Shown: in pieces, positions 50,976-58,281 of the stretch
Layout of the letters: each line of letters starts with the position of its first letter
Position numbering within the stretch: the first letter of the stretch is position 1
Assembly (NCBI GenBank): GCA_963742795.1
Contig: CAVUNL010000028.1
Coordinates: forward strand, 62,001 to 126,000
Source of the DNA: Palsa-504 sp963742795
GTDB taxonomy: Bacteria > Actinomycetota > Actinomycetes > Streptosporangiales > Streptosporangiaceae
DNA: 64,000 nt
Direction of reading: 5' to 3'
Made by a program: the position numbers and the translations under genes
The notes under the pieces: generated by a model
What the model was told of the DNA's origin: nothing
The model's database searches: none
What the model saw: the letters and a program-made list of their open reading frames with translations, nothing else

Positions 50976-52637
50976 ATGACTTCGGCGCGTGACCTAGCCG
51001 ATCGCTTCCATCAGCGCTGGCTCACCGAGAACCCGTTCGCGGCCAGCATGTACGGCATTCCCGGGTACGACGACCTGATCCCGGACGAGAGCGAGGAGGG
51101 GGCGCAGGCGTGGCGGGCCGAGGCCGAGCGGTTCCTCGGCGAGGCCGACGCGATCGATCCCGGGCCGCTCACCGCGGCCGACGCCGTCACGCTGGACTGC
51201 ACCAGGGAGATGGCCACCCAGGAGCTGACCATGATCGACATGGCCCGGGGCGAGCACACGGTCACGGCCATGCAGTACGCCGGGCCGGCGGTCTTGATGG
51301 CGGTGGCGGCCCGGACGGTGCTGCTCGACGCGGCGGCGGCCGAGGCCTACCTGATCCGGCTGCGGCGCAGCGGCGTGTGGCTCGATCAGATCGGCGAGCG
51401 GCTGCGGGCCGGAGCCCGCAAGGGGCGGCTCCCGGTCGCCCCGCTCGTCGAGCAGGCCATCACCTGGGCCGAGGCGGTGCTGGCCGGTCCCGTGCCCGGA
51501 CCGGTGCTGTCCCCCCAGCCGCCGCAGGGGTGGGCGGGAGCGGCGGCGTGGGAGGACGAACGCCTCCGGGTCGCGGCCGAGGTGGTGAAGCCGGCCCTGG
51601 TCAGGTGGGTGGCCACGATCCGGGAGCTGCTGCCCCGGGCCCGGCCGTCCGACCAGGCCGGGCTGGGCTACCTGCCCGGCGGCGCGGAGGACTACGTCGG
51701 GGCGGTCCGCGCCTACACCACCTTGCCGCTGCACCCGGAGCAGCTGCACCAGACCGGCCTGGACCACATCGCCGCGCTGGAGGCCCGGGCGGTCAAGCTG
51801 GGTGCCGGACTCGGGCTGTCCGGGCTGGATGAGGTGTTCGGCGCGCTGCGGGACTCGGCCGGGAAGATCTCGCCGGCCGAGGCCATCCGCGAGGCGACGG
51901 TCGCGGTGCGCCGGGCCGAGGCCCGGGCCGCGGAGTTCTTCCCGCAGCCGCTGCCGCCGCCGTGCGAGGTGACGCCGATGCCGGAGGTGGTGGCGGTGAG
52001 CGGCGCCGCGCCGCACTACACCCCGCCGCGGCTGGACGGCGGCCGGGCCGGGACGTTCTGGTTCAACACCGAACGGCCCACGGCCGGGACCGGATGGGAC
52101 ATCGAGGTGGTGGCCTTCCACGAAGCGGTGCCCGGGCACCACCTGCAGCTCTCCCGCCTGCAGCTGCTCACCGAGCTGCCCGCGCTCCAGCGCCAGCGCA
52201 GCCTGCCGGTGTTCTCCGAGGGCTGGGGGCTGTACGCGGAGCAGCTCGCCGAGGAAGCCGGGCTGTACGCCGACGATCGCGGTCTGCTCGGCTCGATCAG
52301 CACGTCGCTGATGCGCGCCGCCCGGCTGGTGGTCGACACCGGCCTCCACTTCTACGGGTGGAGCCGGGAGCGGGCCCTGGAGTTCCTGGTCGAGCACGTC
52401 CCGATGCCGCGGGAGTTCCTGGCCAACGAGGTGGACCGGTACGTGGTGATGCCGGGCCAGGCGCTGGCCTACCTCACCGGCAAGCTCGAGATCATCCGGA
52501 TCCGGGAGCAGGCGCAGCAGCGCCTGGGCCCGGCGTTCTCGCTGCCCGCCTTCCACGCCGCGGTCCTGGACCACGGCTCGCTGCCGATGCCGGTGCTGGA
52601 CCGCAGCATCGCAGGCTGGCTCGACCGGGCGGGCTGA
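50976..52637 (+). CDS. DUF885 family protein (M2-like metallopeptidase fold)
   Basis: The 553-residue protein has the DUF885 signature VAFHEAVPGHHLQLSRLQ near residue 380 (zinc-binding HExxxGHH), RSLPVFSEGWGLYAEQLAEE about 30 residues on (Glu ligand), and MYGIPGYDDLIPDESEEG at the N-terminus. The family resembles peptidyl-dipeptidase (M2/M3-like) zinc enzymes. No signal peptide is seen, so it is cytoplasmic. ATG 50976 follows GAGGAGGATC. Convergent with the permease gene ending at 52659. Confidence 0.9.
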   Translation: MTSARDLADRFHQRWLTENPFAASMYGIPGYDDLIPDESEEGAQAWRAEAERFLGEADAIDPGPLTAADAVTLDCTREMATQELTMIDMARGEHTVTAMQYAGPAVLMAVAARTVLLDAAAAEAYLIRLRRSGVWLDQIGERLRAGARKGRLPVAPLVEQAITWAEAVLAGPVPGPVLSPQPPQGWAGAAAWEDERLRVAAEVVKPALVRWVATIRELLPRARPSDQAGLGYLPGGAEDYVGAVRAYTTLPLHPEQLHQTGLDHIAALEARAVKLGAGLGLSGLDEVFGALRDSAGKISPAEAIREATVAVRRAEARAAEFFPQPLPPPCEVTPMPEVVAVSGAAPHYTPPRLDGGRAGTFWFNTERPTAGTGWDIEVVAFHEAVPGHHLQLSRLQLLTELPALQRQRSLPVFSEGWGLYAEQLAEEAGLYADDRGLLGSISTSLMRAARLVVDTGLHFYGWSRERALEFLVEHVPMPREFLANEVDRYVVMPGQALAYLTGKLEIIRIREQAQQRLGPAFSLPAFHAAVLDHGSLPMPVLDRSIAGWLDRAG

Positions 52638-52658
52638 ACCTAGGGGTGTCGCTGGACC

Positions 52659-54194
52659 TCAGCGAGTCGGCGACTCCACGTCGGCGGCCAGCCGGGCGGC
52701 CTGCTCCCGGGTCCGCCGGCCCCGCCACCAGAAGAACACCCCGACCACGATGAAGCAGAGCACGGGGAGCAGTTCGGTCCACAAGTAGGTGAACCGTTCG
52801 GCGTACGCCCAGCCCTGCGGCCTGAAGTCGGCGCCGAACCAGTCCTTGCCCAGTCCGGGGGCGATGAGCTGGACCGAGGCGATGGCGACCAGGATCATCA
52901 GCACGATCGTCAGCGGCCGGTAGGCCGGCATCTTGAACGGCCGGGGCGTGTCCGGGTGGCTGCGGCGCAGCTTCCACAGGGCCGGGTAGATGAGCAGGTA
53001 GCTGATCAGCGTGGTCGAGATCGTCACGCCGAGCACGGCGTCGAAGTACTTGGCCGCGTTGCCGCTGGTGATCTGCTGGGCCAGGATGACGACGATGGTG
53101 GCCACGAGGCCGCTGAACACGTTGACCCGCACCGGCGTGCCGAACCTGGCGTGGATCACGCCGAGCGTGCGCGGCCCCGCGCCGTCGTAGCAGGACACGG
53201 CCAGGGCCCGGTCCGAGCCCATGATCCAGGTCGCGCCCGAGGTGAGCAGGCACACGATGAACAGCAGGGCGCAGGCGTCGCCGAGGACGAGCCCGCCCCC
53301 GGACAAGGTGGCCGCGCCGCTGGCTGCCACGTGGCCGCCGTACACGGTGAACACGGTCTGGATAGCGCTGATGAACCCGCTGAAGTTGGTGATCGCGCTG
53401 GTGGGCAGGACGATCAGGATGCCGAGCACCGGCAGGGCGTAGAGCACCACGCTGGCCACGGTGGAGCGGGCGATGCCGAATGGCACGTCGCGCTGCGGGT
53501 CGGTCATTTCCTCGCCCGCGCTGTTCGGCAGCTCGAAGCCGACAAAGTTGAACAGCAGCACGCCGACCAGGACTACGAAGCCGCCGGCCGTCGGCGAGTA
53601 GCTCCCGGCGCCCAGGCCGTGCACGCCGTGCTTGGCCGCGTAGATGGCAACCGAGATGATGAACAGGCCGAGCAGCAGGAACCGGGCGTAAGCTCCTGCC
53701 GTGGGCAGCCACTTGCCCACGCTGAACGAGGTGATGGCCGCGACGATCGTGGTCCAGACGAACACCAGCGCCACGATGTACCAGACCGCCGTGGGCAGCA
53801 CGTTGCCGTTGTTGAAGAACACCTCGATGGCGCCGATGCAGCTGATCGCGAGCGTGCCGCCGATCCAGACCGGGTTGGTGATCCAGTACAGGAAGTTGTT
53901 CACCGCCCCGGCCAGGTGGCCGAAGGCCAGCCGGGTCCAGTAGTAGGGCCCGCCCTCCTGCGGGAAGGCCGTGCCCAGCTCAGAGAACAACAGGGCCTGC
54001 GGGATGAAGAAGACGACCGCGTAGATCATCATCCAGGTGAAGGCCTCGCCGCCGCTCGCCGCCACCGTGGCGATGGTGTCCACACCGACGATGGTGCAGA
54101 TGAGGAAGAACAGGATGTCGAAGCGGCCGAAGTGCTTCTGCAGCTTCTGCCGTTCGACGTCGGCGGCGGTCAGCTCGGCCAGGGTGCTGGTCAT
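52659..54194 (-). CDS. APC-superfamily amino acid permease
   Basis: The 511-residue protein has 12 or so membrane segments; the first ones read FDILFFLICTIVGVDTIATVAASGGEAF, GGPYYWTRLAFGHLAGAVNNFLYWITNPVWIGG, and the mid-region LFNFVGFELPNSAGEEMTDPQRDVPFGIARS has the conserved Glu-rich APC loop. Import of an amino acid or amine is expected. ATG 54194 follows GCGAGGAGCG. The MocR-like gene lies divergently at 54586 and could regulate it. Confidence 0.88.
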   Translation of the reverse strand: MTSTLAELTAADVERQKLQKHFGRFDILFFLICTIVGVDTIATVAASGGEAFTWMMIYAVVFFIPQALLFSELGTAFPQEGGPYYWTRLAFGHLAGAVNNFLYWITNPVWIGGTLAISCIGAIEVFFNNGNVLPTAVWYIVALVFVWTTIVAAITSFSVGKWLPTAGAYARFLLLGLFIISVAIYAAKHGVHGLGAGSYSPTAGGFVVLVGVLLFNFVGFELPNSAGEEMTDPQRDVPFGIARSTVASVVLYALPVLGILIVLPTSAITNFSGFISAIQTVFTVYGGHVAASGAATLSGGGLVLGDACALLFIVCLLTSGATWIMGSDRALAVSCYDGAGPRTLGVIHARFGTPVRVNVFSGLVATIVVILAQQITSGNAAKYFDAVLGVTISTTLISYLLIYPALWKLRRSHPDTPRPFKMPAYRPLTIVLMILVAIASVQLIAPGLGKDWFGADFRPQGWAYAERFTYLWTELLPVLCFIVVGVFFWWRGRRTREQAARLAADVESPTR

Positions 54195-54312
54195 CTAGAC
54201 GCTCCTCGCGGTCACCAGAAGGCCACACCCTCGCCCGCGGCGATTCCGAGCCTGTTACCGATTTATGACATCGCTGATCGAATCGCGCAAGGGTTTGGGT
54301 GATTCTGGTCGT

Positions 54313-54504
54313 TCATCGAGCCGCAGCGGCGGGCAGTGTCATCCGGCGGATGTCATCCTCGACGATGGCGGGATCTGCGAAGAAGGGGTCGGAGTAGACG
54401 TGCCGTTTGGTCCGCGCCGGGCGCCGGGCCGGGTCTAGGTGACGGGGCAGGGCGGCCCGGCGCCGCAGCCAGGCCACCCGCCGCTGCAGGGACAGAACCG
54501 TCAT
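54313..54504 (-). CDS. Possible short Arg-rich ORF
   Basis: A 63-codon frame (MTVLSLQRRVAWLRRRAALP... then FFADPAIVEDDIRRMTLP) lies between the permease and MocR genes with an upstream purine-rich region. No family is recognised. It is reported only as a candidate because of codon bias at the third position. Confidence 0.3.
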   Translation of the reverse strand: MTVLSLQRRVAWLRRRAALPRHLDPARRPARTKRHVYSDPFFADPAIVEDDIRRMTLPAAAAR

Positions 54505-54585
54505 CGCTGGTCAACTCCTCCAGATTGCCGTTTCGCGGTGTTACCGAGGCTAGGAGCGGCAGATGCAGGACTACGATCCAATGGC

Positions 54586-56019
54586 ATGGCCGGAACACAG
54601 GCCAATTTGGCCTGGGAGACGCTGCTTGACCTGTCCGCCACTAGGCCGGGGCCGCTGCACATGCGGCTGGCCGCGGCCATCCGGGCGGCGATCAGGGCCG
54701 GGCGGCTGCCGGTCGGCGCGGCGCTGCCGCCCAGCCGGATGCTCGCGGCCGACCTGGGCGTGTCGCGCTGGACCGTCACCGAGGCCTACGGCCAGCTCAT
54801 CACCGAGGGCTACCTGACCGGCAAGACCGGCTCGGCCACCCGGGTGACCTGGTCGCCCCGGCCCGGTCACGAGCCGCGGGGCGAGCCGGCCCGCAAACGG
54901 CAGGCGCCGGCCGCGCGGCCGTCCCCGCCGGCCGGCTTCGACCTGTCCTCCTGTACACCTGACCTGCGGTCCTTCCCCCGCCGCCAGTGGGTAGAGGCGA
55001 TCAGGGCGGCGGCCGAGACCGCGCCGTTCGACCGGCTCTCCTACTCCGAGCCAGGCGGGCTGGCGGAGCTGCGCGCGGTCCTGGCCGAGCACCTGAACCG
55101 GAGCCGCGGCGCCGCGGCCGAGCCGGGCACGATCTGTATCGTCATGGGGGCCGGACAGGGCATGTCCCGGCTCTGCCGCGCGCTGGTGGCGGACGGGCAT
55201 ACCGCGATCGGCATGGAGAGTCCCGGCTCGCCGCGGCTGTTCCAGGCCGCGCAGGAGGCGGGCCTGGAACTGGTGCCGCTCCCGGTGGACGATGACGGCC
55301 TGGTCGTCGGCGCCCTGGACGGCCATCCCGGCCTGCGCGCCGTATGCGTGGGCGCGGCCCGGCAGGTCGCGCTCGGCTGCCCGCTGGCCCCGCACCGCCG
55401 CCCGGCGCTGGTGGAGTGGGCACGACGGGTGGACGGGCTGGTCATCGAGGATGACTACCTCTCCGAGTTTAGCTACGACCACCCCGCGCCGCCGGTGATG
55501 CAGGGGACGGCCAAAGACCGGGTTGCGCTACTGGGTTCGATGAGTCAGGTGCTGGGGCCCACGGTCGGCATCGGCTGGGTGGTGGCGCCTCGCCGGTGGG
55601 TGCCGGCGGTGCGGGCCGAGCACGAGATCCAGGTGCTCCCGCCCGCGCTCAACCAGCTCGCGCTGGTCCAGCTCATGCAGTCCGGCGCTTACGACCGGCA
55701 TCTGCGCGCCTCGCGGCAGCGATACCGGACCCGCCGCAACGTCCTGCTCGACGCGCTGCGCCGGCACCTGCCCGAGTACCGGGTACGCGGCGGGGAGGCG
55801 GGTTTGCAACTGCTGATCGAACTGCCGCCCGGGACCGACGAGACCGTGATCCTGCGGGCCGCCGCGCGCCGCGGCATCGAGCTGTGGAACCTCTACGAGA
55901 TGCAGCTTCAGCCCGAGTCATCGGACGCGGGGCTGCTGGTCGGCTACGGCAGCATCAAGGACACCGCGATCGACGCGGCCGTCGCGACGCTGGCCGAGAT
56001 CGTCCGCGCTTTCTGCTGA
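54586..56019 (+). CDS. MocR-type GntR/aminotransferase regulator without the PLP lysine
   Basis: The 477-residue protein has a GntR winged helix (LHMRLAAAIRAAIRAGRLPVGAALPPSRMLAADLGVSRWTVTEAYGQL, about 22-70) joined to an aminotransferase-like domain (GLAELRAVLAEHLNRSRGAAAEPGTICIVMGAGQGMSRLCRALV, LVIEDDYLSEFSYD). Where MocR/GabR proteins have G-T-x-S-K-x-L-x-P with the Schiff-base lysine, this one reads GSMSQVLGPTVGIGW: Lys is Gln and the Arg near it is Gly. It therefore probably cannot bind PLP covalently and may sense another ligand. ATG 54586 is used. It lies divergently from the permease gene. Confidence 0.85.
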   Translation: MAGTQANLAWETLLDLSATRPGPLHMRLAAAIRAAIRAGRLPVGAALPPSRMLAADLGVSRWTVTEAYGQLITEGYLTGKTGSATRVTWSPRPGHEPRGEPARKRQAPAARPSPPAGFDLSSCTPDLRSFPRRQWVEAIRAAAETAPFDRLSYSEPGGLAELRAVLAEHLNRSRGAAAEPGTICIVMGAGQGMSRLCRALVADGHTAIGMESPGSPRLFQAAQEAGLELVPLPVDDDGLVVGALDGHPGLRAVCVGAARQVALGCPLAPHRRPALVEWARRVDGLVIEDDYLSEFSYDHPAPPVMQGTAKDRVALLGSMSQVLGPTVGIGWVVAPRRWVPAVRAEHEIQVLPPALNQLALVQLMQSGAYDRHLRASRQRYRTRRNVLLDALRRHLPEYRVRGGEAGLQLLIELPPGTDETVILRAAARRGIELWNLYEMQLQPESSDAGLLVGYGSIKDTAIDAAVATLAEIVRAFC

Positions 56020-56056
56020 CCCGATGATTTCCGCCGGCGCGGCGCGTCGAACAGGT

Positions 56057-56209
56057 ATGACCGAACCCAAGACCTACACCCTTGACGTGCCGGGTGCCGT
56101 ACTGTCCTACGACGTCCGGGCCAACGACACCAGCGCCGAGCCCGTCCTGCTGCTCATCGGGTCGCCGATGGGCGCCGACGGGTTCGTCACCCTCGCCAGC
56201 CGGTGGTAG
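56057..56209 (+). pseudogene. Alpha/beta hydrolase N-terminal fragment
   Basis: The 50-codon frame TYTLDVPGAVLSYDVRANDTSAEPVLLLIGSPMGADGFVTLASRW-stop is the start of an alpha/beta hydrolase of the small-molecule type; all catalytic residues are beyond the break. The frame stops exactly at the junction with the desaturase fragment on the other strand. Confidence 0.7.
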
Positions 56210-56364
56210 GCCGGGCTCACGATCACCCGGCCGAACGGGCCGAACGTCCAGCGGAGGTTGGCGTGCTGGAGGGTGCCGACGCAGACGTAGGCCGTGATGA
56301 GCACCGGGGCGATCGCCCGGGTCGGCATCAGGGCCATGACCGGGATCGTGGCGAGCGCATCCAC
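56205..56364 (-). pseudogene. Sterol desaturase/fatty acid hydroxylase fragment
   Basis: The minus frame reads LATIPVMALMPTRAIAPVLITAYVCVGTLQHANLRWTFGPFGRVIVSPAYHRL, the membrane and first His-box region of sterol-desaturase-like hydroxylases (relatives go on HRLHH). It ends at position about 56205, where the hydrolase fragment begins on the opposite strand; upstream parts of the gene are absent. Confidence 0.65.
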
Positions 56365-56441
56365 GTCCGGGCCCGCCCGCGCAGCCGGAGCTGACGTGTT
56401 TCCCTCTGATGCACCCCTGTACCCTCGGCTCGGGAGGAGCC

Positions 56442-57182
56442 ATGAAGATCAGCGGAACGGTGGCGCTGGTGACCGGCGCCAACCGCGGCCTGGGCCGGGC
56501 GTACGTCCGGGAACTGGTCAGCCGGGGCGCGGCTAAGGTCTACGGGGCCGCGCGCCAGCCAGCCCAGGTCACCGAGCCGGGCGTGACTCCGATCGCGCTG
56601 GACATCACCGACCTCGAACGCGTCGCCCAGGTCGCGGCGGAATGCGGGGACGTCAGCCTGCTGGTGAACAACGCCGGCGTGATGAAGGCCAGCACGTTCA
56701 CCGGGGCGCCGAACCTGGACGCCGCGCGGGCGGAAATGGAAACGAACTACTTCGGCACGCTGGGCATGTGCCGGGCCTTCGCCCCGGTCCTGGCGGCCAA
56801 CGGCGGCGGCGCGATCGTCAACATGCTCTCGATCACCAGCTTCTTCACCAACCCGTTCAACGCCTCCTACGGCGCCTCGAAGGCGGCGGCGTGGTCACTG
56901 ACCAACGGCATCCGCCTCGAACTCCACCATCAGGGCACCCTGGTCGTCGCCGTGCACGCGGGCTTCATCGACACCGACATGGCCGCGCTGGTCGACCTCC
57001 CGAAGATCAGCCCGGAATCGGTCGCCGGGCAGGTCTTCGACGCCGTCGAGGCCGGGCAGATCGAGGTGCTCGCCGACGAACGGACCCGGACCGTGAAAGC
57101 CTCGCTATCCCGCGACCACGAGCTGATCTACCCGCCCATCCAGGAATTCTGGGACGAAGCGATCAAAGGAACCACGCCTTGA
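56442..57182 (+). CDS. Short-chain dehydrogenase/reductase (SDR)
   Basis: The 246-residue enzyme has the Rossmann motif ALVTGANRGLGRAYV, SLLVNNAGVM, the catalytic Ser region VNMLSITSF and active-site YGASKAAAW. It is a classical SDR that oxidises or reduces a carbonyl with NAD(P). ATG 56442 follows CGGGAGGAGC. The downstream VOC gene is on the opposite strand. The substrate is unknown. Confidence 0.9.
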   Translation: MKISGTVALVTGANRGLGRAYVRELVSRGAAKVYGAARQPAQVTEPGVTPIALDITDLERVAQVAAECGDVSLLVNNAGVMKASTFTGAPNLDAARAEMETNYFGTLGMCRAFAPVLAANGGGAIVNMLSITSFFTNPFNASYGASKAAAWSLTNGIRLELHHQGTLVVAVHAGFIDTDMAALVDLPKISPESVAGQVFDAVEAGQIEVLADERTRTVKASLSRDHELIYPPIQEFWDEAIKGTTP

Positions 57183-57186
57183 GACG

Positions 57187-57597
57187 CTACGTCGCCGACG
57201 CCTGCGAGATCCGGACCAGGTTGCCCGAGGGATCGCGGAACGCGCAGTCCCGCGGCCCCCAGGGCTGGTCGATGGGCTCCTGCAGCACCTCGGCGCCGGA
57301 TGCCCGTACCTTTTCGAAGGTCGCGTCGAGGTCCCCGACACTGAAGATGATCATGGGCAGAACGCCCTTGGTGAGCAGTTCCTGCAGGGTGTCGCCATCG
57401 GCCTGGGACCGGCCGGCGTGCGGCTCGGAGAGCACGATCCCCAGGCCCGGCTGATCCGGGCTGCCGAGGGTGACCCAGCGGAACCCGCCCGAAGCGACGT
57501 CGTTCTGCACCTCAAGGCCGAGCGCGTCGCGGTAGAAGCCGAGCGACTCGTCCGGGTCGTTGACCGTGACGTGGCAGTACTGGAGTGCGATGGCCAT
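57187..57597 (-). CDS. VOC family (glyoxalase/bleomycin-resistance-like) protein
   Basis: The 136-residue protein reads ALQYCHVTVNDPDESLGFYRDALGLEVQNDVASGGFRWVTLGSPDQPGLGIVLSEP and MIIFSVGDLDATFEKVRASGAEVLQEPIDQPWGPRDCAFRDPSGNLVRISQ, two beta-alpha-beta modules with metal-binding His and Glu typical of VOC. It often accompanies AraC regulators; the AraC gene lies 11 bp upstream on the same strand, giving a likely operon. Confidence 0.9.
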   Translation of the reverse strand: MAIALQYCHVTVNDPDESLGFYRDALGLEVQNDVASGGFRWVTLGSPDQPGLGIVLSEPHAGRSQADGDTLQELLTKGVLPMIIFSVGDLDATFEKVRASGAEVLQEPIDQPWGPRDCAFRDPSGNLVRISQASAT

Positions 57598-57607
57598 GCG
57601 GCCAACT

Positions 57608-58090
57608 CTAGGCGGCGGCGCCCCGGGCCGCTTCTCCATTCCTGCCTGGCGCGTGGTCGTTCCTGTCTGGCGCGTTGTCGTTCCTGCTGGCCGCGTTCCT
57701 GGTCGGCCGGGTCTGCACCTTCGCCACGCATGCCGGCATCGCGGTCTCGGCGTCGTGCTCCCGGCTGCGATATGTGCTCGGCGGCTCCCCGACGACCTCG
57801 GTGAAGCGCGAACTGAACGAACCCAGTGAGGTACAGCCCACCGTCATGCACGCGTCGGTGACGCTCATGCCGGCGCGCAGCAGCGCCATCGCGCGCTCGA
57901 TCCGGCGGGTCATGAGATAGCTGTACGGCGTCTCGCCGTATGCCGCCTTGAACTGCCGCGAGAAATGCGCCGGGGACATCAGAGCGCGCCGGGCCATGGT
58001 CGGCACATCGAGCGGACGTGCGTACTCCCGGTCGATCAGATCCCGCGCCCGGCGCAGGTGCGCGAGGTTTTCGAGTTCGTGCGCGTCCAT
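57608..58090 (-). CDS. AraC family transcriptional regulator
   Basis: The 160-residue protein has two HTH motifs: IDREYARPLDVPTMARRALMSPAHFSRQFKAAYGETPYSYLMTRRIERAM and LLRAGMSVTDACMTVGCTSLGSFSSRFTEVVGEPPSTYRSR. The C-terminal tail with repeated NDRNA-type residues is low complexity. It would regulate the VOC gene downstream. It ends close to that gene and starts next to an NTF2-like remnant. Confidence 0.9.
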   Translation of the reverse strand: MDAHELENLAHLRRARDLIDREYARPLDVPTMARRALMSPAHFSRQFKAAYGETPYSYLMTRRIERAMALLRAGMSVTDACMTVGCTSLGSFSSRFTEVVGEPPSTYRSREHDAETAMPACVAKVQTRPTRNAASRNDNAPDRNDHAPGRNGEAARGAAA

Positions 58091-58221
58091 GCTGCGACGC
58101 TACCATCCGCGCTCGGGGCGAAGCAGTCGAAGTAGGCCGCGGTGTCGTGCCGCCCGAACGCCTGGACCAGGTCCCGGGCGGCGGCGAGGACCTCGTCGGT
58201 GGTGCTTCCATGCCGCGACAT
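58091..58221 (-). pseudogene. SnoaL/NTF2-like protein N-terminal fragment
   Basis: The frame MSRHGSTTDEVLAAARDLVQAFGRHDTAAYFDCFAPSAD is the start of a SnoaL-like protein of the type that acts in small-molecule metabolism or stress; about 90 more residues are missing, and the sequence runs directly into the AraC start. A gene cut by a deletion. Confidence 0.65.
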
Positions 58222-58281
58222 CAGTCGTGCAGGAAGGCAATTACGGCCGTGACCTGGGATCAGGGAAGCTAGGATGCAGCG

